From positions 2,728,001 through 2,792,000 of the forward strand of contig CAWDDH010000003.1 in the NCBI GenBank assembly GCA_963801105.1: DNA of 64,000 bases, read 5' to 3'. Under the pieces are notes generated by a model. It searched no databases and had not been told where the DNA came from. It saw only the letters and a program-made list of their open reading frames with translations. Positions 26,435 through 34,035 of the stretch are shown here, piece by piece (within the stretch, counting starts at the first letter, position 1; every line of letters begins with the position of its first letter). The position numbers and the translations under genes were made by a program. This stretch comes from JAENVU01 sp963801105 (lineage in GTDB: Bacteria; Actinomycetota; Acidimicrobiia; IMCC26256; JAENVU01).

Positions 26435-26982
26435 CCCGCTCCGGATCCGGCCGGGTTCCACCGCTCGAGAAACCGCTCGAGCGCCGCGGTGGCGGTGTCG
26501 ACGTCGCCGGTGCTCAACACGTCGATCAGCAGTCCGCGCACGACCGCGATGCCGATGCGAGCGTCGAGCGCGTCGCTCGACGAGCCGAACGCCGTCGCGA
26601 GCTCGTCCGAGTCGCGCACCCACGCGTCGGTGAGGTCGCCGCCCGGTCCGTCGACCGAGCTCAGCGCGAGCGACTCGAAGAAGAGCCGCACGAAGGGCCG
26701 GAGCGCCTCGGCGGAGACCCGGGCCCACACCCTGCGAACGAGGTCGGCGGGATCCTCGGCGTCGGCGGCCAGCGCCCGCAGCGCCGCCCGCTGGTCGGCC
26801 TCGACCCGGGCGACCACCGCGGCGATCAACCCGGCGTGAGAGCCGAAGTGGTACAGGAGCATGCGGTGGCTCGTGCCGACGGCCGCCGCGAGGTCGCGCA
26901 GGCTCCGGTCCCGGAGCCCGTGCGCCGCGGTCTCGGCCACCACCCGATCCACGAGCTGCTCACGGGGGCTGGACTCGGACAT
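26374..26982 (-). CDS. TetR-family transcriptional regulator
   Basis: A 202-residue one-component regulator with an N-terminal helix-turn-helix (GLRDRSLRDLAAAVGTSHRMLLYHFGS, about 21-47) and a ligand-binding C-terminal domain. ATG 26982 is chosen because the palindrome and TACCAT box lie just upstream. It is divergent from the SRPBCC gene and its start codon base 26982 lies inside the palindromic operator, so it very likely represses itself and the SRPBCC gene. The ligand is unknown. Confidence 0.9.
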   Translation of the reverse strand: MSESSPREQLVDRVVAETAAHGLRDRSLRDLAAAVGTSHRMLLYHFGSHAGLIAAVVARVEADQRAALRALAADAEDPADLVRRVWARVSAEALRPFVRLFFESLALSSVDGPGGDLTDAWVRDSDELATAFGSSSDALDARIGIAVVRGLLIDVLSTGDVDTATAALERFLERWNPAGSGAGQSTAWDASTVRSSRSVSGP

Positions 26983-26997
26983 GTACCAGATGGTACA
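26982..26997. promoter_or_regulatory. TetR operator overlapping two divergent -10 boxes
   Basis: TGTACC-AGAT-GGTACA is a perfect inverted repeat with 6-base arms. On the minus strand TACCAT (26995-26990) ends seven bases before the tetR ATG; on the plus strand TACACT (26994-26999) ends six bases before ATG 27006. The two -10 boxes share one TA, so a bound TetR would block both. The layout is seen directly; the binding is inferred. Confidence 0.75.
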
Positions 26998-27005
26998 CTC
27001 GCACC

Positions 27006-27434
27006 ATGCATCTCGAACACACCCTCGACATCGTCGCACCGGCCGAGGTCGTCTGGGGCCTGACCACCGACGTCGAGCGGTGGCCGTCCCTGACGCCCAC
27101 GATCACGTCGGTGGAGAAGATCTCCGACGGCCCCCTGGCGGTCGGCACGCAGGCCCGGATCGTCCAACCCGGACTCCGGCCCGCGGTCTGGACCGTGGAG
27201 GAGTTGGCCGCACCCCGGCGCTTCGCCTGGAGCACCCGGCTCTTCGGTGCCCGATTCGTGGGCGGCCACGAGGTCGTGGCCAACCCAAGTGGCTCGACCA
27301 CGAACCGGTTGACGCTCGACGTGACGGGCCTCACCGCGCCCCTGCTCGCGCTGACGGCGAAGAAGCGCCTGCGGAGCACCCTTGCGACCGAGAACGAGGG
27401 CTTCCGGCGCGCGGCGCAGACCGCCGCGGCCTAG
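27006..27434 (+). CDS. SRPBCC (START/Bet v1-like) family protein
   Basis: A 142-residue helix-grip fold protein that usually binds a hydrophobic ligand, for example a polyketide or lipid. The pattern HTLDIVAPAEVVWGLTTDVERWPSLTP at the N-terminus matches the polyketide cyclase/SRPBCC group, followed by the long beta-sheet and final helix (ALTAKKRLRSTLATENEGFRRA). It has a leaderless start (TACACT six bases upstream) and is divergent from and probably controlled by the TetR next door. It converges on the SDR gene with a four-base overlap. Confidence 0.83.
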   Translation: MHLEHTLDIVAPAEVVWGLTTDVERWPSLTPTITSVEKISDGPLAVGTQARIVQPGLRPAVWTVEELAAPRRFAWSTRLFGARFVGGHEVVANPSGSTTNRLTLDVTGLTAPLLALTAKKRLRSTLATENEGFRRAAQTAAA

Positions 27435-28192
27435 AACGTCCCGCCGTCGACCGTGATCTTGATGCCGGTCAGGTAGGAGCCGGTCGGGCCGACGATCGCG
27501 CGGACGACGTCGGCGACCTCCTCGGGCGTGCAGACGTGGCCGAACGGCGAGCCCGCGTCGAGCGTGTGGATGTCCTCGACGCCCATCGCGCCCTTCACCA
27601 GCCGTCGCCCCATCTCGGTCTCGACCAGTCCCGGCGCGACGACGTTCACGTGGATGCCGTTGCGCCGCTCCTCCTTGGCCAGCGTCATCGCCAGGGCCTC
27701 GAGCCCGGCCTTGGCCATCGTGTACGGAGCGCCGTTCGCCTGCTGATGGGTGGTCGCGACGGATGAGATCATCACGACGTCGCCACGCGGAGCGTCGCGC
27801 ATCCCGGGTACGAACGCCTGCGCGAGGATGAACGCAGCGAGCGTGTGGGTGCGCCAGTTGCGCTCGACCTCGCCGAGGTCGGTCTTCACCACGCTCTGCC
27901 CGCGCGAGGCGATGCCGGCGTTGTGCACGAGCAGGTCGATCGATCCGAACTCGTCGATCACGGCGGCGGCCATCGCTGCGCATGATTCGGCATCGTCCAC
28001 CGACGCGGCGTAGGCCGCCGACCGGCGCCCCATCGCCTCGATGTCCGAGACCGTTCCGAGCGCGGCCTCCGTGTCCCGGCGGTAGTTGACCGCGACGTCG
28101 GCCCCGTCGGCTGCGAGCGCGAGCGCGATCGCCCGCCCGATCCCCCGCGATCCCCCGCTGACGAAGGCCCGTCGCCCGTCCAGTGCGTTCAT
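27431..28192 (-). CDS. SDR-family oxidoreductase (3-oxoacyl-ACP reductase-like)
   Basis: An NADP-dependent short-chain dehydrogenase. Residues about 9-17 hold GGSRGIGRA, then the NNAG-like site as VHNAGIAS, the catalytic Ser in ISSVAT, Tyr/Lys in APYTMAKAG (YxxxK) and the C-terminal TGIKITVDGG. The 253-residue length is normal for FabG-like proteins. ATG 28192 is chosen for its GGAAGGGAA site; ATG 28219 would add nine residues. It follows the enoyl-CoA hydratase gene by 37 bases, so the pair may act on one acyl substrate. Substrate unknown. Confidence 0.88.
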   Translation of the reverse strand: MNALDGRRAFVSGGSRGIGRAIALALAADGADVAVNYRRDTEAALGTVSDIEAMGRRSAAYAASVDDAESCAAMAAAVIDEFGSIDLLVHNAGIASRGQSVVKTDLGEVERNWRTHTLAAFILAQAFVPGMRDAPRGDVVMISSVATTHQQANGAPYTMAKAGLEALAMTLAKEERRNGIHVNVVAPGLVETEMGRRLVKGAMGVEDIHTLDAGSPFGHVCTPEEVADVVRAIVGPTGSYLTGIKITVDGGTF

Positions 28193-28229
28193 GGGTGTTC
28201 CCTTCCGCCGCGCCATCACGCGCCGTCGC

Positions 28230-29051
28230 TCACTCCGCGAAGTTGGCCGGGCGCTTCTCGAGGAACGCCGCCATGGCCTCCTCGAGGTCGCCGGCGAAGC
28301 TGGACAGGACCTGCGTGCGGTTCTCGAGGTCGATGCCGGCCTGGAGCGAGCCGATCTCGAGCTGGCTCCACATGACCTCCTTGGTCATGCGCACGCCGAA
28401 CGGCCCGTTGGCGAGGATCAGCTCGGCCTCTGCGAGCGCGGCGTCGATCAGCGCGTCGTCGGCGACGGTCCGGGTGACCAGCCCGATCCGCAGGGCCTCC
28501 TCGGAGTCCACGAACCGTCCCGTCAGCATCAGCTCGTACGCGCGCGACGCCCCGATGAGCCGCGGCAGGATCCAGCTCGTGCCGATGTCGCACGCCGACA
28601 GCCCGACCTTGATGAACGCGACGTTGAACCGGGCGGACGCGGCGGCGATGCGGATGTCCGAGCCGAGCGCGAGCGCGAGCCCCCCACCCGACGCCGAGCC
28701 GTTCACCGCGGCGATGATCGGCTGCGGCTGCGAGCGCATCAGCGGGATGAGGTTGGCGATGTACTGCTGCACGCGCATCCCGGCCCTGGCCGCTCCGAGC
28801 CCGGCGAGGTCCGGCAACTTCACACCCTCGGCGAGGTCCAGGCCCGCGCAGAAGCCCGGTCCCGCGCCGGTGAGCACGATCACCCGGCAGGCGCGCTCCT
28901 CGCGCAGCGCGCCGAGCGCGTCGTAGTACCCGCCGAGCAGCGCGGCGTTCATCGCATTGCGTCGGTCCGGCCGGTTGAACGTGATGCGGGCCACCTGGGA
29001 CAGAGGGCGGTCGACCAGGACCGCGCCGTCGCCGTAGGACTCCGTGGTCAT
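28230..29051 (-). CDS. Enoyl-CoA hydratase/isomerase family protein
   Basis: A crotonase-fold acyl-CoA enzyme. The 273-residue protein has the oxyanion-hole segments (GPGFCAGLDL, about 62-71, and AVNGSASGGGLALAL) and the C-terminal helices. At the position of the first catalytic Glu of rat hydratase the sequence reads NVAFIKVG, so that Glu is missing, while the second is present (RAYELMLTGR). Such members may be isomerases, hydrolases or dienoyl-CoA isomerases rather than hydratases. ATG 29051 follows a GGGAGAG site. Confidence 0.85.
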   Translation of the reverse strand: MTTESYGDGAVLVDRPLSQVARITFNRPDRRNAMNAALLGGYYDALGALREERACRVIVLTGAGPGFCAGLDLAEGVKLPDLAGLGAARAGMRVQQYIANLIPLMRSQPQPIIAAVNGSASGGGLALALGSDIRIAAASARFNVAFIKVGLSACDIGTSWILPRLIGASRAYELMLTGRFVDSEEALRIGLVTRTVADDALIDAALAEAELILANGPFGVRMTKEVMWSQLEIGSLQAGIDLENRTQVLSSFAGDLEEAMAAFLEKRPANFAE

Positions 29052-29085
29052 GATCTCTCCCCTCTCGGCCCTTCGATCCTGGCCG

Positions 29086-29961
29086 TCAGGCCCGCTCGGA
29101 CGCCAGGCGCTCGGCCCGCCGCAGCATCCCGGGTGCGCCGAGCCGCTCGGTCCACGCCGCGAAGTCCGGCGTCGGCCCGGTCCAGCGCCACTCGTCGACG
29201 GTGCCGACGGGATGGTCGGTGCGCAGGGTGGCCACGAGGCGGAACAGCTCGGCGTCCGCGCGGTGCTCGCCGAGCGTGGTCGCGAGCTTCACCGCGCCCC
29301 GAACGTCGACGGCCCAGTCCTTGGCGAGAGGCGGGATCTGCTCGAGGTGCAGGTAGTGGCCCAGCACCGCGCCGGCCGACTTGGCTCCCCAGCCGGGAAG
29401 GCCGGGAAAGCCGTCGGCGGTGTCGCCCACGAGCCCGAGGTAGTCGGGGATGGACTCGGGCGGGACGCCGAACTTGGCGCGCACGCCCTCGGCGTCGCGC
29501 AACTCGCCCTTGCGGCGGTCGAACTGCACCACCCGCGCGCCGACCACGCTCTGCCCGAGGTCCTTGTCGGGAGTGCAGATGAGTACCTGCTCCACCCGCT
29601 CGTCCGCACCGGCGACCATCGCGCCCGCGGCCATGCCGTCGTCGGCCTCCTGCTCCACCATCGCCCACACCGTCACGCCGAGCGCGGCGAGCGCGTCCTC
29701 GAGCAGCGGGAACTGCGCGAGCAGCAGCGGCTCCATGTTGGCGCTGGTCTTGTAGCCGTCGTAGAGGTCGTTGCGGAACGACTCGACCACGTGGTCGGTC
29801 GCCACGGCCACGTGCGTGGCGCCCTCCTCCAGCATCATCAGCAGCGAGCCGACGACCCCGCGGGTGGCGGCGACCTCCATCCCCGCCGGGTCCAGGTGCG
29901 ACGGGACCGCGAAGTGGTGACGGAACAGCTCGTAGGTGCCGTCGACGAGATGGACCTTCAT
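29086..29961 (-). CDS. Stand-alone 5'-3' exonuclease (Pol I N-terminal-like)
   Basis: A structure-specific nuclease like the N-terminal domain of DNA polymerase I, as in mycobacterial ExoIX-like proteins. The 291-residue protein has the conserved HLVDGTYELFR start (Asp metal ligand), VAVATDHVVESFRNDLYDGYKTSA, ICTPDKDLGQSV (Asp-Lys-Asp site) and a helix-hairpin-helix-like GDTADGFPGLPGWGAKSAGAVL near 170-190. ATG 29961 overlaps the methyltransferase stop (four bases). It stands apart from polA here, so it may act in repair or RNA-primer removal independently. Confidence 0.88.
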   Translation of the reverse strand: MKVHLVDGTYELFRHHFAVPSHLDPAGMEVAATRGVVGSLLMMLEEGATHVAVATDHVVESFRNDLYDGYKTSANMEPLLLAQFPLLEDALAALGVTVWAMVEQEADDGMAAGAMVAGADERVEQVLICTPDKDLGQSVVGARVVQFDRRKGELRDAEGVRAKFGVPPESIPDYLGLVGDTADGFPGLPGWGAKSAGAVLGHYLHLEQIPPLAKDWAVDVRGAVKLATTLGEHRADAELFRLVATLRTDHPVGTVDEWRWTGPTPDFAAWTERLGAPGMLRRAERLASERA

Positions 29962-30770
29962 GCGGGGGCTCCGATCGTGAAGAGCGCCGAGAATGGCACG
30001 CGGTCGCCGCGCTCGCTCGAGCGTGAGACGATCGCCGAGAACGCGTCGGCGGCGACAGCCCGCTGCGTGGTGTCGAGCCCGGACACGAGGGTGACGACGG
30101 GCGCGGACCACTCGGAGAGGGAGTGGAAGAAGGCCTGCGGGTCGGCGACGACGAGGTCGTGGGTGAGCGTGTGCACCTCGACGTCACGCCAGCCGGCCGC
30201 GGTCGCGTGGTCCCGGCATCCCGCGACGCTCCCGAGCGGGTGGAGCTTCGGCACCGGGACCTCGATGCCGGGGGCGGCCGCCTGCACGGCCTGGCCGACG
30301 AGACGGCTGAGGCGGGGCGCGTCGTTGCGCCAGCTCGCGATCGCCATCCGGCCGGTCGATCGGGTGACCCGTGCGAGCTCGCGCATCCCCCGAGCCATGT
30401 CGGGGAAGAAGATGAGCCCGAACATGGAGACGGCGACGTCGAACGAGTCGTCGCCGACGTTCAGCGCCTGGCCGTCCATCACCTCCGTGCGGACCGAGCC
30501 CGCGTGATCCGGAGGGATCCGCTCGGCCAGGGCGGCGAGCATCCCGGGGGCGAAGTCCGTGGCGAGCACGGTGGCGCCGCGCGCGGCGGCCCGGAGTGAG
30601 AACGCGCCCGAACCGGCGGCGACATCGAGGACCGCGTGGGTGGGTCCGACGTCGAGGTGCTCGACCGCGTCGGCCGCGAACGCGCCGGTGAACGGGGCGA
30701 AGACCTCGGCGTAGCGCTCGGCGCCGGGTCCCCAGCCCTCCGGGGTCTGCTCGAGGCTCGGGGTCGTCAT
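29958..30770 (-). CDS. SAM-dependent class I methyltransferase
   Basis: A UbiE/Methyltransf_11-type enzyme of 270 residues. Motif I is VLDVAAGSGAFSL (about 48-60), motif II ATVLATDFAPGM and the acidic loop MDGQALNVGDDSFDVAVSMFGL, all in the standard order. The C-terminal third has no known substrate signature. Start ATG 30770 gives a natural N-terminus (TTPSLEQTPEGW). The exonuclease ATG at 29961 lies in its last codons, so they are co-expressed. The methyl acceptor is unknown. Confidence 0.87.
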   Translation of the reverse strand: MTTPSLEQTPEGWGPGAERYAEVFAPFTGAFAADAVEHLDVGPTHAVLDVAAGSGAFSLRAAARGATVLATDFAPGMLAALAERIPPDHAGSVRTEVMDGQALNVGDDSFDVAVSMFGLIFFPDMARGMRELARVTRSTGRMAIASWRNDAPRLSRLVGQAVQAAAPGIEVPVPKLHPLGSVAGCRDHATAAGWRDVEVHTLTHDLVVADPQAFFHSLSEWSAPVVTLVSGLDTTQRAVAADAFSAIVSRSSERGDRVPFSALFTIGAPA

Positions 30771-30817
30771 ATGGGGATCGTGGCACGCGTCCTCCCGGCG
30801 GGTGCCACGGCAGTCGC

Positions 30818-31546
30818 TCACTGCGGGCGGAGCACGCAGAACTCGTTGCCCTCGGGATCGGCCAGCACCACCCAGCTGACGTCGGGGCCCTGCCCGACAT
30901 CGGCCGGCGTCGCGCCGAGCGCGCGCAGGCGTTCCACCTCGGCATCCTGGTGGCCGTCGGCGGGCGGGTGCACGTCCAGGTGGGCCCGACCCTTCACCGT
31001 CTTGGGCTCGGGGACCCGGACGAGGTCGAGGTCGGGCGGCCGGTCGCCGGGCCGGTGCAGCGACACGCCGTAGTCGCCGCGGTTGCCGATGGCCCAGCCC
31101 GTCGCCGCGGCCCAGAACCCGGCGAGGCGCTCCGGGTCGTTCGCGTCGAGGACGATGGCCGCGAGCCCGGGAGCATCCCGGTAGCGGTCGCGCGGATCGA
31201 GGACGCACAGCTCGTTGCCCTCGGGGTCGACGAGCACGACCCAGGGCGTGTGGGCCTGCCCGATGTCGGCGTCCGTCGCCCCGTTCGCGCGGAGCCGCGC
31301 GACGGTCGTCGCCTGGGCCGCGGCGGTCGGCGACGCGACGTCGAGGTGGATCCGGTTCTTCGCCGCCGCCTTCGGATCCGCCACCTGCTCGAAGAGGAGC
31401 TGGGGCAGATCGGGTTCGGGGCCGGTGACGACCCAGTCGCCGTCCTCGTCGGCCCGCGCGGTCCAGCCGAGGGCGTCGGCCCACCACGCGGCCTGCGCCT
31501 TCGGATCGAGCGCCGCGATCACCACGCCCCACAGCCGTGTCGTCAT
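30818..31546 (-). CDS. VOC-family protein with two glyoxalase-like domains
   Basis: A 242-residue tandem VOC (vicinal oxygen chelate) protein. Two beta-alpha-beta repeats start at about residues 8 and 128 and both end in a similar WVVLVDPEGNELCVLDP / WVVLADPEGNEFCVLRP strand, indicating an internal duplication. The metal ligands (HLDV in both halves, then Glu in EGN) are present. It may be an antibiotic-resistance or dioxygenase-like protein; the reaction is unknown. A CAGACT -10 box six bases before ATG 31546 suggests leaderless transcription. Confidence 0.85.
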   Translation of the reverse strand: MTTRLWGVVIAALDPKAQAAWWADALGWTARADEDGDWVVTGPEPDLPQLLFEQVADPKAAAKNRIHLDVASPTAAAQATTVARLRANGATDADIGQAHTPWVVLVDPEGNELCVLDPRDRYRDAPGLAAIVLDANDPERLAGFWAAATGWAIGNRGDYGVSLHRPGDRPPDLDLVRVPEPKTVKGRAHLDVHPPADGHQDAEVERLRALGATPADVGQGPDVSWVVLADPEGNEFCVLRPQ

Positions 31547-31552
31547 CCCGCC

Positions 31553-31558
31553 AGTCTG
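31553..31558 (-). promoter_or_regulatory. -10 box for leaderless VOC gene
   Basis: On the minus strand CAGACT lies six bases before ATG 31546; the same hexamer and gap occur before 32162, 32274 and 46694. Confidence 0.45.
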
Positions 31559-31628
31559 TCCCGGAAGCGGCCGCCGTCACCGTGGCGCACTGGTCGGGGT
31601 GGACCCCACAACCGTGCCCACCGCCGGC

Positions 31629-32162
31629 TCAGCCACGGCCCGACCAGCGAACGATCGAGAAGGGCAGGCCGGAGTCGAGGACCGCGGCGCGCATGGCGGT
31701 CAGGTCGTCCACGAAGCGAAGATCGACCTCGGCACGCGACTGCTTTCCCACCAGGTCGTCGAACCGACGACGGCCGACGGGCCGCACCGGCCGCGACGCG
31801 CACCAGTGGCCCTCGGCCTCCGGCCAGGGGTCGAACGGCTCCGCGTCGAAGGTGTACTCGGTGAGGCGTGTGGAGCGGACGGACGCCTCGTCGCGACTCC
31901 ATGCGCACTGCACCCGGCGAGCCGAGGTGTCGAAGCGCGCCGCGAGCCGAAGCTGCTCGGCATCGTCGTTCGCCCACACCGCGACGCGCGGGCAGTCGCG
32001 CGGGAACCAGTAGAGCGGTGCGTACGCCGGCTCGATGGCCCAGACCAGCGGCGGCGTGCCGGGATTCGTCACCGGGACGTGTGGGACGAACTCGCCGATG
32101 AAGGGGTCCTCGCTGTAGTGGATCAGCACGTCCGGCCGTCTCGGAGTGATGGTCCAGCCCAC
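31629..32162 (-). CDS. DUF6886-like protein
   Basis: A 177-residue protein whose N-terminal half (IHYSEDPFIGEFVPHVPVTNP, then VWAIEPAYAPLYWFPRDCPRVAVW) matches a family I recall as DUF6886; no function is known. A later HxW-rich stretch with RFVDDLTAMRAAVLDSGLPFSIVRW closes it. GTG 32162 was chosen because the CAGACT box sits six bases before it on the minus strand; upstream sequence reads antisense to the PPOX gene. Cytosolic by composition. Confidence 0.7.
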   Translation of the reverse strand: MGWTITPRRPDVLIHYSEDPFIGEFVPHVPVTNPGTPPLVWAIEPAYAPLYWFPRDCPRVAVWANDDAEQLRLAARFDTSARRVQCAWSRDEASVRSTRLTEYTFDAEPFDPWPEAEGHWCASRPVRPVGRRRFDDLVGKQSRAEVDLRFVDDLTAMRAAVLDSGLPFSIVRWSGRG

Positions 32163-32168
32163 GCCGCG

Positions 32169-32174
32169 AGTCTG
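32169..32174 (-). promoter_or_regulatory. -10 box for leaderless DUF6886-like gene
   Basis: On the minus strand CAGACT is six bases before GTG 32162. Confidence 0.45.
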
Positions 32175-32261
32175 GCGCCGTGGATCCTCGTCGGCCACGT
32201 TCCTCGGGCGACGCCAGGCGTGGCGCCACCGCCAACGGGCGCGCCGCACGCCTCGCTCTGC

Positions 32262-32267
32262 CAGACT
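32262..32267 (+). promoter_or_regulatory. -10 box for leaderless PPOX-like gene
   Basis: CAGACT lies six bases before GTG 32274. Confidence 0.45.
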
Positions 32268-32273
32268 CCGAGC

Positions 32274-32741
32274 GTGGAGGTCACGAGCTTCGCCGACATC
32301 GCCGTGGAGTTCCGCCGCCGGATCGAGCGCACCCAGTGGGCGTCGATGACGACCGTCGACTCGCGGAACCGGCCGCGCGGCAGGCTCGTGCACCCGGTCT
32401 GGGAGGAGCCCGTCGGGTGGCTGGCGACGGGACGTCACTCGTTCAAGGCGCGCCACCTCGAGCGCAACGCGTTCGTGTCACTCGCGTACTGGGACCAGGA
32501 CCACGAGCAGGTGTACGTCGAATGCTCCGCCACGTGGGTGGACGACGACGCCGAACGGCTCCGGCTCTGGCAACTCTACGAGACCAAACCCGAGGGCTAC
32601 CCGCTCGAGCACTTCTTCAGGTCGCCGACGCACCCCGAGTACGGGCTGCTCCGCCTCGACCCGTGGCGGATCGAGCTGTGGAACGTGAAGGAGCTCTTCG
32701 CCGGGACACCGCCGACGGTCTGGCGCGCGTCCGCGGACTGA
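32274..32741 (+). CDS. Pyridoxamine 5'-phosphate oxidase-like flavoprotein
   Basis: A split-barrel flavin-binding protein of 155 residues. The fold core runs through WASMTTVDSRNRPRGRLVHPVWEE (about 23-46), GRHSFKARHLERNAFVSLAYWD and YVECSATWVDD, the pattern of F420- or FMN-binding PPOX-like proteins in actinobacteria. The Lys and Arg pair in FKARHL are typical of the phosphate site. Since fbiC is present, an F420-binding (FDORs group B) assignment is plausible but not shown. It is divergent from the DUF6886-like gene. Confidence 0.8.
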   Translation: MEVTSFADIAVEFRRRIERTQWASMTTVDSRNRPRGRLVHPVWEEPVGWLATGRHSFKARHLERNAFVSLAYWDQDHEQVYVECSATWVDDDAERLRLWQLYETKPEGYPLEHFFRSPTHPEYGLLRLDPWRIELWNVKELFAGTPPTVWRASAD

Positions 32742-32767
32742 TCCGGGGATCTCGCCGGGACCGCGGA

Positions 32768-33865
32768 TCAGCCCGGGCGGACGCCCCACTGGAAGGTCGT
32801 GCGCCACGCGGGGGCGATCTTGACGACGTCGCCGGTCTGGGGGGCGTGGATCATCATGCCGCCGCCGATGTAGAGGCCGACGTGGTGCAGGTCGCCGTAG
32901 AAGACGACGATGTCACCCGGCTGGAGCTGGTCCCAGCTCACCTTCGGGAACATGGTCGCCTGCGAGCCGGAGTAGTGCGGCATGCGCACGCCGGCCGCGG
33001 ACCAGGCCGCCATGGTCAGCCCCGAGCAGTCGAACGTGTTCGGCCCGGCGGTCGCGAACACGTAGGGCTTGCCGAGCTGCGCCCGGGCGTACGCGACCAC
33101 GGTGCCGGCACGGCCCGACGGGGCCGGTGTGGGCGTCGAGGGCGGCCCACCCGATGGCGCCGGCGGCGGTGAGGTCGGGGGCGTCGTCGGGTTCGGCGTC
33201 GCACGGGTCGTGGGCGACGTGGTGCGCGCCGACGGCGACGGGGTGACCGCCGGCGCGACGACGCCCGACACGATCGGACCGGCGGCGTCGGCGGTCGCCT
33301 CGGCGTCGGCCCGGGCACGCGCCGCGGCTTCGGCGGCGAGCCGGTCGAGCTTGCGCTTCATGGTCGCCGCGGTGTCGAGCGTGCGTTGCAGATGGGCCTT
33401 GGCGTCGCGCTGCGCGGCGCGCTCGGTCCCGAGCTTCCGGAGCTGGCGGCTGAGATCGGCGAGCAGCTCCCGGTCGGGCTTCTCGGCCGCGTCCATGTAG
33501 TGCGCCCGTCGGGCGAGGTCGGCCACGGCGCTCGCCTGGTCGAGCCGGAAGGGCATCGCCGATCCGCCGTGCTTGTACATCGACGCGATGCGCGCCCGGC
33601 TTCGGGTTCGGACCTCGGCCACCCGGGCCTCGGCCTCGGCGATCCGTTGCTCGGTCCGGGCGACGAGCGCGGTCGCTCGCTCGGCCTGGAGTCGGGCCAG
33701 GTTGTACCGCTCCGCGACCCGCTCGACCTGCGCCGTGGTCGGTGCCGGGGCGTCGGTCGCTGGCGCGGCCCCGGCCGGCCCGATCAGGCCGGCGATCGCC
33801 GTCGCTGCGGCCAGGAGGCCGACGAGGGCGCGACGCGAGACGGAGAGATGATGTGACGACGGCAC
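32768..33865 (-). CDS. NlpC/P60 peptidoglycan endopeptidase with coiled coil (RipA/RpfA-like layout)
   Basis: A secreted cell-wall hydrolase of 365 residues: an N-terminal signal peptide (about 10-34), a long charged coiled coil (about 45-195), a Pro/Thr-rich linker (about 200-250) and the C-terminal NlpC/P60 domain with catalytic Cys280 (DCSGLT), His328 (HHVGLYIGG) and the third His340 (MIHAP). It probably cuts D-Glu/mDAP bonds in peptidoglycan at septa, as in RipA. GTG 33865 is directly after a GAGAGG stretch. The linker and coiled coil match the autoinhibition/FtsX-binding layout of such enzymes. An 18-codon open frame ends one codon before the GTG. Confidence 0.87.
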   Translation of the reverse strand: MPSSHHLSVSRRALVGLLAAATAIAGLIGPAGAAPATDAPAPTTAQVERVAERYNLARLQAERATALVARTEQRIAEAEARVAEVRTRSRARIASMYKHGGSAMPFRLDQASAVADLARRAHYMDAAEKPDRELLADLSRQLRKLGTERAAQRDAKAHLQRTLDTAATMKRKLDRLAAEAAARARADAEATADAAGPIVSGVVAPAVTPSPSARTTSPTTRATPNPTTPPTSPPPAPSGGPPSTPTPAPSGRAGTVVAYARAQLGKPYVFATAGPNTFDCSGLTMAAWSAAGVRMPHYSGSQATMFPKVSWDQLQPGDIVVFYGDLHHVGLYIGGGMMIHAPQTGDVVKIAPAWRTTFQWGVRPG

Positions 33866-33868
33866 CTC

Positions 33869-33925
33869 TCAGTCGTCGGCGGACGGGCTCGCGTTATTGA
33901 GCACGGAGCGTGAGATCTTCGTCAC
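33869..33925 (-). CDS. Possible 18-residue leader peptide
   Basis: A GTG at 33925 begins VTKISRSVLNNASPSADD and stops at TGA 33871-33869, one codon before the GTG of the NlpC/P60 gene and in the same frame. It could be a leader peptide, or only the spent tail of open frame. The intergenic region (33866-34035) is otherwise unexplained: it holds an imperfect stem pairing GTCACC with GGTG(T)GAC around 33921-33943, but no riboswitch I can recognise. Confidence 0.25.
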   Translation of the reverse strand: MTKISRSVLNNASPSADD

Positions 33926-34035
33926 CAATGACCACGGTGTGACTTCAGTACCCGGCGAAAGCGGGACAGATCCGACGGAAGCGACCGGATCGGCTGCCCG
34001 GTCCCCGCCCGCGGAGCGCGGTCCGGACCGCCGGC

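Noticed and set aside
33866..34035. c-di-AMP (ydaO) or c-di-GMP riboswitch before the NlpC/P60 gene
   Set aside because: The plus strand has a GGCGAAAGC-like stretch, but the gene is on the minus strand and the conserved GGGGTGAAT and CCGAATCCGTCAGCTAACC blocks are missing there.
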